DNA of 64,000 nt from Lysobacter antibioticus (GTDB lineage: Bacteria > Pseudomonadota > Gammaproteobacteria > Xanthomonadales > Xanthomonadaceae): the NCBI RefSeq assembly GCF_000731095.1, contig NZ_JMTZ01000014.1, forward strand, positions 62,001 through 126,000. Reading direction: 5' to 3'. Of this stretch, positions 1 through 9,552 are shown one piece after another. The notes beneath the pieces are model-generated. The model saw nothing but the letters and a program-made list of their open reading frames with translations, did not search any database and was not told where the DNA came from. The stretch's first letter is position 1; each line of letters begins with the position of its first letter. The position numbers were made by a program, and so were the translations under genes.

Positions 1-221
1 AAGACTTCGACTCCACCCGAGTTCGCCCGGCCGTGCGCGGCCGGCGGCCGGCCTTCGGCTTGCCGCGAACTGCGGTGACCACCGTGTGGCTGTTCCGCTC
101 GGCCCGTATCCCCGGCGATCGAAAGCTTCGGCCCGGATCGAATTGAGGACCGATTCTGTCCTCTATGGCGGTTATCTTGGTCCTGCCGCGCAAGACCGGT
201 ACCCATCACTCCGAGGCCCTT

Positions 222-827
222 ATGCTCACTCTGATCCACGCACCGCATTCCCGCTCGACGCGCATCATCTCGCTGCTCAAGGAACTCGACGCCCTGGCCG
301 ACGTCGAGGTCCGCACGGTCGACATCCAGCGTATGGGCCAGGCGTTCGACGGCGATGCGCGCAACCCGCATCCGGAAGGCAAGGTGCCGCTGTTGATCCA
401 CGACGGCGTGGAGATCTGGGAAAGCCCGGCGATCATCCTTTACCTCACCGACCTGTACGCGCACCGCAAGTTCGGCGCGGCCATCGGCGACAAGGACCGC
501 GGCCGTTATCTGTCGTGGCTGAGCTGGTACGGCGGCGTGGTCGAGCCGGTGCTGCTGCTGGGGGCGGCCGAGATCAGCCATCCCTATGTCCATGCCACCT
601 TCCGCGGCCCGCAGCAGCTGCATGAGCGGCTGGCCAAGGCCTTGGCCGACCAGCCGTATCTGATGGGCGACCACTACACCGCCGCCGACCTGCTGCTGCA
701 CTCGCCGTTCGCCTGGTTCCCCGACAGCGCGCCGCAAGACCCGGCGGTGCAGGCCTGGATCAAGCGCTGCGGCGAGCGTCCGTCGCTGCAATTCGCCACC
801 GAATACGACGCCGCGCTGGCGGCCTGA
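222..827 (+). CDS. glutathione S-transferase family protein
   Basis: Cytoplasmic protein of 201 residues with the two-domain glutathione transferase layout. The N-terminal thioredoxin-like half reads LTLIHAPHSRSTRI, then has the cis-proline segment EGKVPLLI and the glutathione gamma-Glu contact WESPAIILYL. The helical C-terminal half contains the N-capping-box segment DHYTAADLLL. The substrate cannot be told from sequence. The frame is open to an ATG at 165, but the ATG at 222 starts directly at the first beta strand of the fold, so I prefer it. It stands alone; the next gene begins over 200 bases downstream. Confidence 0.85.
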   Translation: MLTLIHAPHSRSTRIISLLKELDALADVEVRTVDIQRMGQAFDGDARNPHPEGKVPLLIHDGVEIWESPAIILYLTDLYAHRKFGAAIGDKDRGRYLSWLSWYGGVVEPVLLLGAAEISHPYVHATFRGPQQLHERLAKALADQPYLMGDHYTAADLLLHSPFAWFPDSAPQDPAVQAWIKRCGERPSLQFATEYDAALAA

Positions 828-1050
828 GCCGCGGCACGGATCCGGCGCGACGTATCCGCCGCGCATCCGCCGCGGCGGTGCGCAGGGCCGGACGCGCGCT
901 GCTGAACGCGCGTCCGGCGCTGCCGACCGTCGCCGGGCGATACGCACCGTTCGCGCAATGGCGTTAATCGAATGCGCAAACGACGCTTGACCTCAATCGC
1001 ACTTGAGGCCTTACCGTGGGCCGCACTTCAACGCGATCGAGGGCCACGCG

Positions 1051-1884
1051 ATGTCGCCACGCCTGCAAGACATCACCACTTATCTGCAACGCCTGGGCTA
1101 CCGCAGCGCGCCGCCGCCGACCCTGGACAGCCTGCGCGAGTTGCAGCGGCGGCATACCGCCGAATTTCCGTTCGAGACCCTGGCGACCTTGCTGCGCATG
1201 CCGGTGCCGATCGACCTGACCTCGCTGGAGCGCAAGCTGCTGCACGAAGGCCGCGGCGGCTATTGCTTCGAACTCAACCGGATGTTCCTGGCCCTGCTGC
1301 AGCAACTGGGTTTCGACGCGCGTGGCCTGACCGGCCGGGTGCTGATGGGCGGCCCCGAGGACGCCCTGCCGGCGCGCACGCATCTGCTGGTGCTGGTGAC
1401 GATCGACGGCGTGCGCTACATCGCCGACGTCGGCTTCGGCGGCATGGTGCCGACCGCGCCGCTGCGCCTGGACACGGACGAAGCGCAGGCGACGCCGCAC
1501 GAGTTCTATCGTGTGCAACCGCGCGACGGGCAGTACGTGTTGCGCGCCCAGGTCGGCGAGGAATGGCGGGCCATGTACGTGTTCGATCTGCAGCAGCAGG
1601 TCGACATCGATTTCGTAGTCGGCAATTGGTACGTCTCGGCGCATCCCGAATCGCCCTTCCTCGGCCAGTTGTTCGTCGCCCGCACCGGCGAGGGGTTACG
1701 CAAGACCTTCAACAACGGCAGCTTCGCCGTGCACCGGCTCGGGCAAGACAGCGTGCGCCGCGAACTGCCCGATGCCGACAGCGTGATCGAGGTGCTGCGC
1801 GAGGAGTTCGATATCCGCGTGCCGGCGCATCCGCAGTTGCATGAGGCGATCGAGCGCCTGCTGGCCAAGCCGGCGGCGGCGTGA
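1051..1884 (+). CDS. nat: arylamine N-acetyltransferase
   Basis: Transfers an acetyl group from acetyl-CoA to arylamines or hydrazines in the cytoplasm. The product is 277 residues, the usual length. The cysteine-protease-like triad is complete: Cys72 in RGGYCFELN, His111 in ARTHLLVLV and Asp126 in YIADVGFGG. The frame runs upstream to a TTG at 1003, but the ATG at 1051 begins exactly where the family normally does. The stop is followed by a 13-bp-stem hairpin, so the gene is probably transcribed alone. Confidence 0.93.
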   Translation: MSPRLQDITTYLQRLGYRSAPPPTLDSLRELQRRHTAEFPFETLATLLRMPVPIDLTSLERKLLHEGRGGYCFELNRMFLALLQQLGFDARGLTGRVLMGGPEDALPARTHLLVLVTIDGVRYIADVGFGGMVPTAPLRLDTDEAQATPHEFYRVQPRDGQYVLRAQVGEEWRAMYVFDLQQQVDIDFVVGNWYVSAHPESPFLGQLFVARTGEGLRKTFNNGSFAVHRLGQDSVRRELPDADSVIEVLREEFDIRVPAHPQLHEAIERLLAKPAAA

Positions 1885-1914
1885 ATCGGGGCGGAGCGAT
1901 GTCCGCCCCGATTC
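1883..1914. terminator. hairpin after the N-acetyltransferase gene
   Basis: A 13-bp perfect stem (GAATCGGGGCGGA at 1883-1895 pairing with 1902-1914) encloses a 6-base loop. It overlaps the last two bases of the nat stop codon. It has no T tract, so it is terminator-like rather than a classical intrinsic terminator. Confidence 0.5.
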
Positions 1915-1943
1915 GACGGCCACCCGGCCGTGCAAGACCGCGA

Positions 1944-1974
1944 CGCAGCGCGCCGGACGAGCCGGCGCGCTGCG
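1944..1974. terminator. hairpin between convergent genes
   Basis: A second very stable hairpin: 13-bp stem CGCAGCGCGCCGG (1944-1956) pairing with 1962-1974 around a 5-base loop. It lies 12 bases beyond the stop of the minus-strand metalloprotease gene and probably ends that transcript. No T run follows. Confidence 0.45.
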
Positions 1975-1986
1975 CGACACGATCGG

Positions 1987-3330
1987 TCAGGGCGTCATGT
2001 CGCTGTAGGCCGCGACAGTCGGGAACATCGCCGCCACCGCCGCCTTCATGTTGGTGTTGGACGCGCCGAGGACGTAACCATTGTAGTGACCGTTGGGGCT
2101 GGACCAGCGATTGATGCGTGAGCACAGGGCGGTCGTGCAGACGCTGCTGCCGAGCGGGCCGACCGCCATGAGCGTGCGGAACGGCGCGCTGGAGTTGATG
2201 AAACCCTGGGCGTGATTGAGCGGCGGCAGGGCATTGGGAGGGGCCTCGCCTTCGTGGTGGCCGCCGAAGACATGGCCGAGTTCATGGGTGAAGGTGCGGT
2301 CGCCGATAGCGCAGCGGACGTTGACGATGACCACCGAGTCGCGCCAGTTGGCGCTGTTCTGGTCGGGCGGAATGCTGGCCACGCCGCAGGTGGCCGGCAT
2401 GCGCGCGCCATCGACGAGCAGCACGATCACATCGGCGTTATAGGTCTGCCGCAGCGAGTCGAGATCGGCGAACGGCGCCACGCTGGCGTGCATTTGGCCG
2501 AGGGTGTCGGACCAGATGTCGAAGGTCGGGTTGGCGGGAACCGGCTCGTGGAAGGACTCGGCCCGCACGCGGCCGACGATGTTGAGCGAGCCGCCGGCTT
2601 GCGCGGCCGCGAACGAGGCATTGGCGTCGTCGACCAGGCTCTGCATCGCCGCGACCAGTTCCGGCGAAGGCGGCCCGCCGAGCTTGCCGTGGTGCAGCCA
2701 GTTGACGCGGTCGGTGTAGACGAACAGCAGGTCGACTCTGCTGTTGGCGAGCGCTTGGCCGTCGGCCGTCGCATCGGTCCGTTTCGCCGCAGCCGCGGGG
2801 CGCGCGCGGCTCAGGCTCAGCGCGTCCTCGTGCCGCAGCTTGCCGGCGAACGAACCCGGGTCGATCTGGGTCACCAAGGCTTTGCCTTGCAGCGGGCCTT
2901 CGAGCACGAACTGGTCGGTGCCCAGGTCGATGCGGCCGTGGACATGGCCGTCATAGACGCTCAACACCACTTGTGCATCGTCCCGGCCGACCACCCGGCC
3001 GGTCCAAGTCGCGGTGCCGTCGGCGCGTTCGACGTACGACAGCGGTTCGGCTTCGAAACTGACATCGGGAAACAGGGAAAAGCCCAGGCGCGCATCGGGC
3101 GATGCGGGCCGGCCCGCGGAGACGCCCGCGGCCGCGGACAAGCGCTGCGAGAGCCGCTGGTCGACGCGGGCAATGCGACGGGCGTGCGGACTCGATGCGG
3201 TTTGCGGTGCGCTGGCCTTGGCCAATTGGGTTTCATAGCGGACGGCCTGGCCGGCACCGGCGGCCAGGGCCGGCAGAGCGCAGCTCAGGATCAGGGACGT
3301 CAGGCACAGCGATAGCGACGTTCGGTTCAT
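1987..3330 (-). CDS. secreted zinc metalloprotease (peptidyl-Asp / M72-like metzincin)
   Basis: 447-residue exported protease. The N-terminus MNRTSLSLCLTSLILSCALP with a following ALA site is a Sec signal peptide. A long propeptide-like region follows, then a metzincin zinc site HELGHVFGGHH and a downstream Met-turn RTLMAV. The HExxHxxGxxH motif, overall size and Cys-containing C-terminus (VCTTALCSRINRW) match peptidyl-Asp metalloendopeptidases known from Lysobacter and Pseudomonas; the exact M72 assignment is inference. The start is the ATG at 3330, preceded by AAGGAG. An upstream extension to 3492 has no signal-peptide character and is rejected. Confidence 0.85.
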   Translation of the reverse strand: MNRTSLSLCLTSLILSCALPALAAGAGQAVRYETQLAKASAPQTASSPHARRIARVDQRLSQRLSAAAGVSAGRPASPDARLGFSLFPDVSFEAEPLSYVERADGTATWTGRVVGRDDAQVVLSVYDGHVHGRIDLGTDQFVLEGPLQGKALVTQIDPGSFAGKLRHEDALSLSRARPAAAAKRTDATADGQALANSRVDLLFVYTDRVNWLHHGKLGGPPSPELVAAMQSLVDDANASFAAAQAGGSLNIVGRVRAESFHEPVPANPTFDIWSDTLGQMHASVAPFADLDSLRQTYNADVIVLLVDGARMPATCGVASIPPDQNSANWRDSVVIVNVRCAIGDRTFTHELGHVFGGHHEGEAPPNALPPLNHAQGFINSSAPFRTLMAVGPLGSSVCTTALCSRINRWSSPNGHYNGYVLGASNTNMKAAVAAMFPTVAAYSDMTP

Positions 3331-3732
3331 ACCGCTCCTTGGTAGTTTCGGGTTGCCCGCGTGCGGAAGCCGCCCACGCCCTGACGCGACCGCGCAGAGC
3401 GCGGGCGATTTCGATGCCGGGGCAGCCGGCATTTTAGCGGGGAGGCGTCGCACAGCCCGATACTGCAATCCGCGATCATCGCGTTGATACACAGGGTGGG
3501 ACCTGAGCGACGCGAGTCGCGACCGCGAATCCGCCTGTTCGCTTCGTCTGTCGCGTCGTCGTTAGGTCCGGGTGACGAACGCATGAGCGCTTCCTGAAAT
3601 CGCACCCGTGCGAGAAAAGATTCAGCTAAAGCCTTCCTTGCATCGGCGATGACCGCATGAACACGCGAATGTTCATGCCGCGTTTGCGCGGCCTGTCGAA
3701 AATCGAGACTCCCCCACGCACAGGAGTACGCC

Positions 3733-4164
3733 ATGAAGCCGCTCATGCTCGCGCTCGCCTTGGCCGCCTGCATTCCCGCCGCCGTTGCGCAGTCTCCGCA
3801 AGGCAGCGAAGCCCTGACCGAACACCAGATCCGCACGCGTCTGGCCGAACAGGGCTATACCAAGGTCAACGACCTCAAGTTCGGCGATGGCGTATGGCAT
3901 GCCGATGCGCGCAGCGGCGACGGCAACCGCGTACAAGTACGTCTCGACCCGCGCACCGGCACGATCTATCCCAACGAGCAGGTCGCGCGCATGAGCGAAC
4001 GCGACGTGCGCGCGGCGCTGGCTGCGGCCGGCTACACCAACGTTCACGACGTCGACTACGAGGACGGTATCTGGAACGCCGAAGCCGACAGCCCGAGCGG
4101 TAAGGACGTGGAGGTCAAGATCGATCCGAACACCGGCAAGGTCGTCGGCACCGAAAAGGATTGA
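3733..4164 (+). CDS. exported protein with two PepSY-like repeats
   Basis: 143 residues with a cleavable signal peptide (MKPLMLALALAACIPAAVAQ). Two similar halves follow: about residues 30-75 (LTEHQIRTRLAEQGYTKVND... VQVRLDPRTGTIYP) and 80-143 (MSERDVRAALAAAGYTNVHD... VEVKIDPNTGKVVG). Each has the PepSY pattern of an alpha helix, a GYxxV turn and a paired strand ending in DPxTGxI/V. Such domains are usually periplasmic and often inhibit proteases, but no substrate is identifiable. The next gene upstream is the divergent secreted metalloprotease, about 400 bases away, so a protease-inhibitor role is only a suggestion. Confidence 0.8.
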   Translation: MKPLMLALALAACIPAAVAQSPQGSEALTEHQIRTRLAEQGYTKVNDLKFGDGVWHADARSGDGNRVQVRLDPRTGTIYPNEQVARMSERDVRAALAAAGYTNVHDVDYEDGIWNAEADSPSGKDVEVKIDPNTGKVVGTEKD

Positions 4165-4286
4165 TGCTGCTTGATGCGATGATGCGGCCGCTCCTGGTTG
4201 GGGCGGCCGCGTCAACGGACGGAAGCTTTAGCTCTTGATGTTGCTTCACCGATTTGCGGCCAGACACGCTGCCACGGCAAGCTGCG

Positions 4287-4311
4287 CGGTCGCGGCTCGC
4301 GCCGCTCCTAC
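4287..4311 (-). repeat. GTAG-type REP copy
   Basis: 25-base element that on the minus strand begins GTAGGAGCGG and ends GCCGCGACCG, forming a short GC-rich hairpin. The same element recurs at 4372, 6355, 25299, 51982, 52029 and 61450. Confidence 0.75.
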
Positions 4312-4371
4312 CCTGCGGCAGTCCCCCAGCTTCGATCAGTGACGACGGCTATGCGGTCTCTGCGCGTCCCG

Positions 4372-4396
4372 TGGTCGCGGCTCACGCCGCTCCTAC
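4372..4396 (-). repeat. GTAG-type REP copy
   Basis: Second copy 61 bases after the one at 4311, same orientation. It differs from the commonest form at two bases (GCGTGAGCC instead of GCGCGAGCC, and the last base). Confidence 0.75.
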
Positions 4397-4576
4397 AGGA
4401 GGAAGGCTAGGGGCGAGCCCGAGGGCCTAGGGTAGGGGGTGACGAAGGGCGCGAAAAAATAATTTCGCGACCGTGTCGATTGCGCCGATCTTGGTTCGTC
4501 GTTGTCATAAGCAGGCAGGAAACGGATCCTATCCCCCCGCCCGCCGAACCTCCCTCCAACCGACCAAGGATTCGCC

Positions 4577-4999
4577 ATGTCCGAGCAGCCCATGATCTTC
4601 GTCAACCTCGCCGTCAAGAACCTCGACCGCGCGGTCGCCTTCTATACCCAGTTGGGTTACACCTTCAATGCCAAGTTCACCGATGAAAACGCCACCTGCA
4701 TGATCGTCGGCGAGAATATCTTCGTGATGCTGCTGGTCGAGCCGTTCTTCCAGTCCTTCACCAAGAAGTCGATCTGCGACACCTCCAAGAGCGTCGAGGC
4801 CTTGCTCGGCCTGTCGGCCGCGAGTCGCGAGAAGGTCGACGAACTGGTCGAAAAGGCTATCGCCGCCGGCGCGGTCATCCCGAAGGACCCGGTGGACTAC
4901 GGTTTCATGTACCAGCGCAGCTACGAAGACCTCGACGGCCACACCTGGGAAGTGTTCTACATGGACCCGAATGCGGAACCGCACGCCGCCCAGCAGTAA
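4577..4999 (+). CDS. VOC (glyoxalase/bleomycin-resistance fold) family protein
   Basis: 140-residue cytoplasmic protein resembling predicted lactoylglutathione lyases. It opens with FVNLAVKNLDRAVAFYTQLGY, the usual first beta-alpha unit, and closes with YEDLDGHTWEVFYMDP, the second metal/substrate half. The full-length lyase's metal-ligand set cannot be confirmed by eye, so the reaction is unassigned. The start is clear and the gene is followed by a hairpin shared with the convergent DUF3016 gene. Confidence 0.85.
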   Translation: MSEQPMIFVNLAVKNLDRAVAFYTQLGYTFNAKFTDENATCMIVGENIFVMLLVEPFFQSFTKKSICDTSKSVEALLGLSAASREKVDELVEKAIAAGAVIPKDPVDYGFMYQRSYEDLDGHTWEVFYMDPNAEPHAAQQ

Positions 5000-5090
5000 G
5001 TCCCTGCGCCGGGCATCGCCATAATCGGGCGATGCCCATCTGCGGGGCGCCATCGAGGCTGTTGGCAGTGGCCGGCATCGACAGTGGCTA

Positions 5091-5130
5091 AAAAAAATCG
5101 CCCCGGATGTCATGCATCCGGGGCGATCGT
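5091..5130 (-). terminator. intrinsic terminator of the DUF3016 gene
   Basis: A 13-bp perfect stem (5097-5109 with 5115-5127, ATCGCCCCGGATG and its complement) with a 5-base loop. On the minus strand it is followed by a run of seven or eight T, a classical intrinsic terminator. It probably also helps end the convergent VOC transcript. Confidence 0.85.
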
Positions 5131-5165
5131 CGTTTCAGGGGATGCCGCGCTCAAGGCGCGAGCGC

Positions 5166-5726
5166 TCAGACGCCCGGCGCCTTCAATTCCTGTGACAGCC
5201 AGTCGTCGATCAGACGCTTCTCGTAGCGCAAGGGGTCGCTGTCGCTGACGCTGCGCGCGCCCATCATGAAGCCCATGTCGCGCAGGGTGCGCTGGCCTTC
5301 CTCGACGACCTGGCCGTTGGCGTCCAGGCGCTTGAAATTCAGGACGATGCGCGGCGGATAGATCTCGCGGATGAAGCGGGTGTCGTCGAACTGCGGGCCG
5401 TGCCAGGGCTCGAAGTCGCCGGCGCGCTTGATGTCGGCGATGTCGACTTCCAGCCGCTGCCCTTCCGGCAGCCGCTTCTGCGCGCGGGTGCGCAAGTGCT
5501 GCGCCAGTTGCTCGACCCAATTGCCGCGCACGGCCTCGAAGCGGTTGCGGCTGTAGCGGATTTCGGTGAACTGTGCCGGGTCTTCCCAGCGCACGGCGAC
5601 CGGGCCCTGTTCGGGCAGGGCGCGTGGCGCGTCGGGATCGGTGACGCTGCGGGACTTCGCGCCGGCGTCCCCGGCCATCAGCGCGGCGGCCGAGAGCAGG
5701 ACGGCGAAGGCGATGCGGAGGTTCAT
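5166..5726 (-). CDS. DUF3016 domain-containing exported protein
   Basis: 186 residues with a signal peptide (MNLRIAFAVLLSAAALMAGDAGA). The mature part carries the VRWEDPAQFTEIRYSR segment and the later PPRIVLNFKRLDANGQVVEEG and LRYEKRLIDDWLSQEL segments typical of DUF3016 proteins in gamma-proteobacteria. The function of the family is unknown; a periplasmic location is inferred from the signal. The start is the ATG at 5726; an upstream Met at 5774 would place 16 polar residues before the signal and is unlikely. Confidence 0.8.
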   Translation of the reverse strand: MNLRIAFAVLLSAAALMAGDAGAKSRSVTDPDAPRALPEQGPVAVRWEDPAQFTEIRYSRNRFEAVRGNWVEQLAQHLRTRAQKRLPEGQRLEVDIADIKRAGDFEPWHGPQFDDTRFIREIYPPRIVLNFKRLDANGQVVEEGQRTLRDMGFMMGARSVSDSDPLRYEKRLIDDWLSQELKAPGV

Positions 5727-5865
5727 GACGGGCTCCGATGCGGTGGGGATACGGTCCGATTCTCCGCCTGCCACCGCATCGCCGCCAGCGACAAGGCGTT
5801 AAACCCGCGTATGCGGGAGATTCCGTTGCCGCCAATTCACGATCTTCGCCGCGTTCGCGGGTGCT

Positions 5866-6222
5866 TCATTCGCAGGCGACGCCGTCGCCGTCGCGATCCA
5901 GATGCCGGCCGTAGCCGGGATCGCCACGTCGTACCGGTGCGGCGCCGGCAGCGCGCGCGGCGCTGCAGTTGGCGTAAGTGCCGCCGTCGTCGGCTGCCGA
6001 GCCCGTGTTGTCGGCGGCCCACGACGAGGCGCGGTTGGGCGCGCGCGGCGATGCCGGTCGCAAGCCGCCACCGCCCGCGGCGGGGCCGCGATGGCAGTGG
6101 TAGCCGCCGTGCTTGCGATCGTTATGGCAGCCCTCGGCATTGAGGCCGCCGCCGTGAGCCCAGGCGGGCGAAGCGACGCTCAGTGCCAGTGCGGCGCCGA
6201 GCGCGATGGAATGAGCGCGCAT
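5866..6222 (-). CDS. small exported protein with excalibur calcium-binding domain
   Basis: 118 residues. The signal peptide (MRAHSIALGAALALSVASPAWA) is followed by a His-rich YHYH-like segment (HGGGLNAEGCHNDRKHGGYHCHRG), a low-complexity Ala/Arg/Gly linker, and a C-terminal excalibur domain (YANCSAARAAG... DRDGDGVACE). The DRDGDGVACE loop resembles an EF-hand calcium loop and the two Cys probably form a disulfide. The role is unknown; such domains are often in extracellular nucleases or wall proteins. The start is the ATG at 6222, chosen because the signal peptide begins there. Confidence 0.82.
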   Translation of the reverse strand: MRAHSIALGAALALSVASPAWAHGGGLNAEGCHNDRKHGGYHCHRGPAAGGGGLRPASPRAPNRASSWAADNTGSAADDGGTYANCSAARAAGAAPVRRGDPGYGRHLDRDGDGVACE

Positions 6223-6316
6223 GATGAGTCCCCCGTCTCGAACCCAACGGGTCCGGGACGGGAAAGCGGTCATCGCCTCAACGTATGGATTGCCTGAATC
6301 GGTTTGGAATCGATCC

Positions 6317-6379
6317 GAGCGCCGCTCCTACCCCTTGGGTGCCGCCGCTCCAGGGTGGGAGCGGCGCGAGCCGCGACCG
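6317..6379. repeat. inverted pair of REP-like elements
   Basis: A partial minus copy (6317-6331) and a nearly full plus copy (6355-6379, beginning GTGGGAGCGG) face each other and can form a hairpin between the excalibur gene and the YciI-like gene. The left arm is truncated. Confidence 0.65.
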
Positions 6380-6495
6380 GGTGGCCCTCAGTTCGCAGAG
6401 CGACTGGCATGGGGCGGTATCGCCGTCATTGATGTCGGTTCGTGTTCGCACAGACAATCAAACGCAGGTGATACCAAAGTCAGATCAGCTGTCCC

Positions 6496-6870
6496 TCAGG
6501 ACGCGAACTCGCGCCGCACGTCGTCGAAATCCATGACCGGGCGCACTTCGAGCCGGCCGGTGCGGCTCCACGGGAACGATTCGGCGATGCGCACGGCCTC
6601 GTCCATGTCGGCCGCTTCGATCAGGTTGAAGCCGCCCAGGTACTCCTTGGCTTCGGCGAAGGGGCCGTCCATGAAGGTGGTGCGGCCGTTGCGCGTGCGC
6701 AGCGTGGTCGCCTGCGCCGGCGGCGCGAGCATCTGCGAATCCAGCAGCACGCCGGCGTCGCGCATCGCATCGGCGTGGGCGAGGCAGCCGCGCATCATCG
6801 TGCCGAACTCGCCCTCGGGCAGGGCTTCGATCAGGCTGTCGTCGTTGTAGATCATGACCAGATATTTCAT
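6496..6870 (-). CDS. YciI-like (YCII-related) protein
   Basis: 124-residue cytoplasmic protein beginning MKYLVMIYNDDSLIEALPEG. It holds the family signature DGPFAEAKEYLGGFNLIEA followed by DMDEAVRIAESFPW and ends in a V/RPVMDF strand. Such proteins often accompany ECF sigma factors, but none is adjacent here. The frame stays open to 7677 on the minus strand; the ATG at 6870 is preceded by AGAGGA and gives the normal family N-terminus. Confidence 0.88.
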   Translation of the reverse strand: MKYLVMIYNDDSLIEALPEGEFGTMMRGCLAHADAMRDAGVLLDSQMLAPPAQATTLRTRNGRTTFMDGPFAEAKEYLGGFNLIEAADMDEAVRIAESFPWSRTGRLEVRPVMDFDDVRREFAS

Positions 6871-7194
6871 GGCGTCCTCTGGGGCAGGCAGGAAGGCGTT
6901 CGTCGGTGGGTCCGTAGCGGCGAGGGCTGGGGAGCGCGCCGCGAGGACTGCGGCGCCGAGCATAACGCCGTGGCCGCGCGATGCATCAGTGACGAAACTC
7001 ATGCATCGCATCCGCTCGTGGCGTTCGCCGGATGAATGCGCAGGGCACCACTGCATCGGTGCGGCAATCTGCCGGGCGGCCATCGCAGGGCCTGCGATCC
7101 CGGCTGCAGCGACGACGCCTATCTCTGCGGTGATCGACGTGCGGCGAGGGCTGCGGCGACAATGCGGACGATCCGCAATGCCTGGCCACGCCCG
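6871..7194. other. 324-base divergent intergenic region
   Basis: Lies between the minus-strand YciI-like gene and the plus-strand TrmO-like gene. Both must be transcribed from here. I find no additional coding sequence with a convincing start, and no obvious operator. Confidence 0.5.
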
Positions 7195-7731
7195 ATGTCC
7201 GAAGTCTTCTCCTGCCGCCCCATCGCCTACCTGCGCTCGCCGTATGCGCAGCGCATCGATGCGCCGCACCAATCGACGGTAGTGCAGGGCACGCAGAGCG
7301 GCGAGGTGGTCGAGGCGCGGCTGGAATTCGTCGACGACCTGGCGCCGGAGGCCTATGCCGACCTGGCCGGGTTCGAACGCATCTGGCTGATCTTCGCGTT
7401 TCATCGCAGCCAGGGCTGGAAGGCGCAGGTGAAGCCGCCGCGCGGTGGGCCCAAGCGCGGCGTGCTGGCGACGCGCTCGCCGCACCGGCCCAATCCGCTG
7501 GGGCTGTCGGCGGTGGAACTGGTCGCGGTCGAACCCGGCGCGTTGATCCTGCGCGGCGTCGACCTGCTCGACGGCACCCCGGTGCTCGACATCAAACCCT
7601 ACGTGCCCTATGCCGATGCCTTCGCCGGATCGCGCGCCGGCTGGATCGACGAGATCGACGCCGCGCAGGGCCGGCAATCGGCGCCGGGGCCCAAGCGCCC
7701 GCGCAAGCCCCCGGGCGGCCAGGCTGGCTGA
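7195..7731 (+). CDS. trmO: TrmO-like tRNA (N6-threonylcarbamoyladenosine37-N6)-methyltransferase
   Basis: 178 residues of the TsaA/UPF0066 fold. Seen: PIAYLRSPYAQRIDAPHQS at the N-terminus, the ERIWLIFAFH strand, and the hallmark ATRSPHRPNPLGLSAVELV followed by DGTPVLDIKPYVPYADAF. In E. coli TrmO uses SAM to methylate t6A37 of some tRNAs; this protein has the domain but lacks the long C-terminal extension of the E. coli enzyme. It ends in a Lys/Arg/Pro-rich tail. An in-frame ATG at 7162 is a possible alternative start. Confidence 0.85.
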   Translation: MSEVFSCRPIAYLRSPYAQRIDAPHQSTVVQGTQSGEVVEARLEFVDDLAPEAYADLAGFERIWLIFAFHRSQGWKAQVKPPRGGPKRGVLATRSPHRPNPLGLSAVELVAVEPGALILRGVDLLDGTPVLDIKPYVPYADAFAGSRAGWIDEIDAAQGRQSAPGPKRPRKPPGGQAG

Positions 7732-7781
7732 GGCCCGGCGGCTCGCCCGGTCACGGCCCCGAATCGATCGAAACGAAGGGC

Positions 7782-7808
7782 TTGACCGCGTCGGTTTGTC
7801 GCTATACT
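7782..7808 (+). promoter_or_regulatory. candidate promoter of the AHSA1-type gene
   Basis: TTGACC (7782-7787) and TATACT (7803-7808) resemble sigma-70 boxes, but the 15-base spacing is short. They sit at the edge of an A+T-rich patch in otherwise very G+C-rich DNA. An imperfect palindrome AATTAGCTGATT lies just downstream at 7822-7833. Confidence 0.4.
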
Positions 7809-7907
7809 TTCCTTTTAGGTTAATTAGCTGATTGGTTTAGATGTAGGCCCTGCAAGGCCCGGCGCCAACCGAGGCGCGCGGCTTCCCCTTTCGCCCGAGG
7901 AATTCCT

Positions 7908-8420
7908 ATGACGTTCGATGGCTCCAGCACCGCCGAAACCGCTTCCGCCGACCGCACCACCCACAGCGTCGACGACCACCGCATCACCTTGCAGCGCGTC
8001 CTCAACGCTCCGCGCGAACTGGTGTTCGCGGCCTGGACCGACCCCGTGCAGGTGGCGAAGTGGTGGGGGCCGCACGGCTTCAACAGCGAAGTGCGGCAGA
8101 TGGACGTCGCGGTCGGCCGCATGTTCCGCATCTGCATGGTCGCGTCCGACGGCGCCGAGTACCCGATCAAGGGCACCTATCAGGAGATCGTCGCGCCCGA
8201 GCGCCTGGTCTACATCGACGATTGGGACGACGACAGCAAGCCTTCGCAGCAGTCGCGCGTCACCGTGACCTTCGCCGAACACGGTGCCGGCAAGACCTTG
8301 CTGACCCTTGAGATGCGCTTCGGTTCGATCGCCGAGCGCGTCGAGGCGGAAGAACAGCAGGTCATCCCGGGTTGGGGCGAATGCTTCGAACGCCTGGACG
8401 CGCTGGTGTCCGCGCACTGA
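7908..8420 (+). CDS. SRPBCC / AHSA1-family protein
   Basis: 170 residues of the START-like AHSA1 fold. The segment [31 protein letters not shown] is the usual family opening and [16 protein letters not shown] is the usual last helix. These proteins bind hydrophobic ligands or are regulated together with ArsR repressors; no ArsR gene is next to it here. The first 25 residues are polar and poorly conserved-looking, so the start could be slightly internal. Confidence 0.82.
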   Translation: MTFDGSSTAETASADRTTHSVDDHRITLQRVLNAPRELVFAAWTDPVQVAKWWGPHGFNSEVRQMDVAVGRMFRICMVASDGAEYPIKGTYQEIVAPERLVYIDDWDDDSKPSQQSRVTVTFAEHGAGKTLLTLEMRFGSIAERVEAEEQQVIPGWGECFERLDALVSAH

Positions 8421-8550
8421 CGCTCGAAGCGTGCACGCAGTCGCGCGCCGGCCTGCACCGCCGGCGCGCGGCGGTCGTACACTGGGCGACCGCACGCGCC
8501 CGGCGCGACTCTCGCGCCGTCGTCCGCGTCATCGCCTCCGCGGAGTGTCC

Positions 8551-9548
<998 letters not shown>

Positions 9549-9552
<4 letters not shown>

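Larger units (their letters stand above)
4165..4576. other. 412-base intergenic region with two REP repeats
   Basis: I see no gene here. It contains two minus-oriented REP copies (listed separately), then a more A+T-rich stretch around 4450-4510 that could hold the promoter of the VOC gene, although I cannot name clear -35/-10 boxes. Confidence 0.6.

Noticed and set aside
86-625. 179-codon plus-strand frame at the window start
   Set aside because: Overlaps the glutathione transferase in another frame and is Arg/Pro-rich without a domain.
2212-3315. Plus-strand frame of 367 codons inside the metalloprotease gene
   Set aside because: Antisense to a gene with intact signal peptide and zinc motif; no family features.
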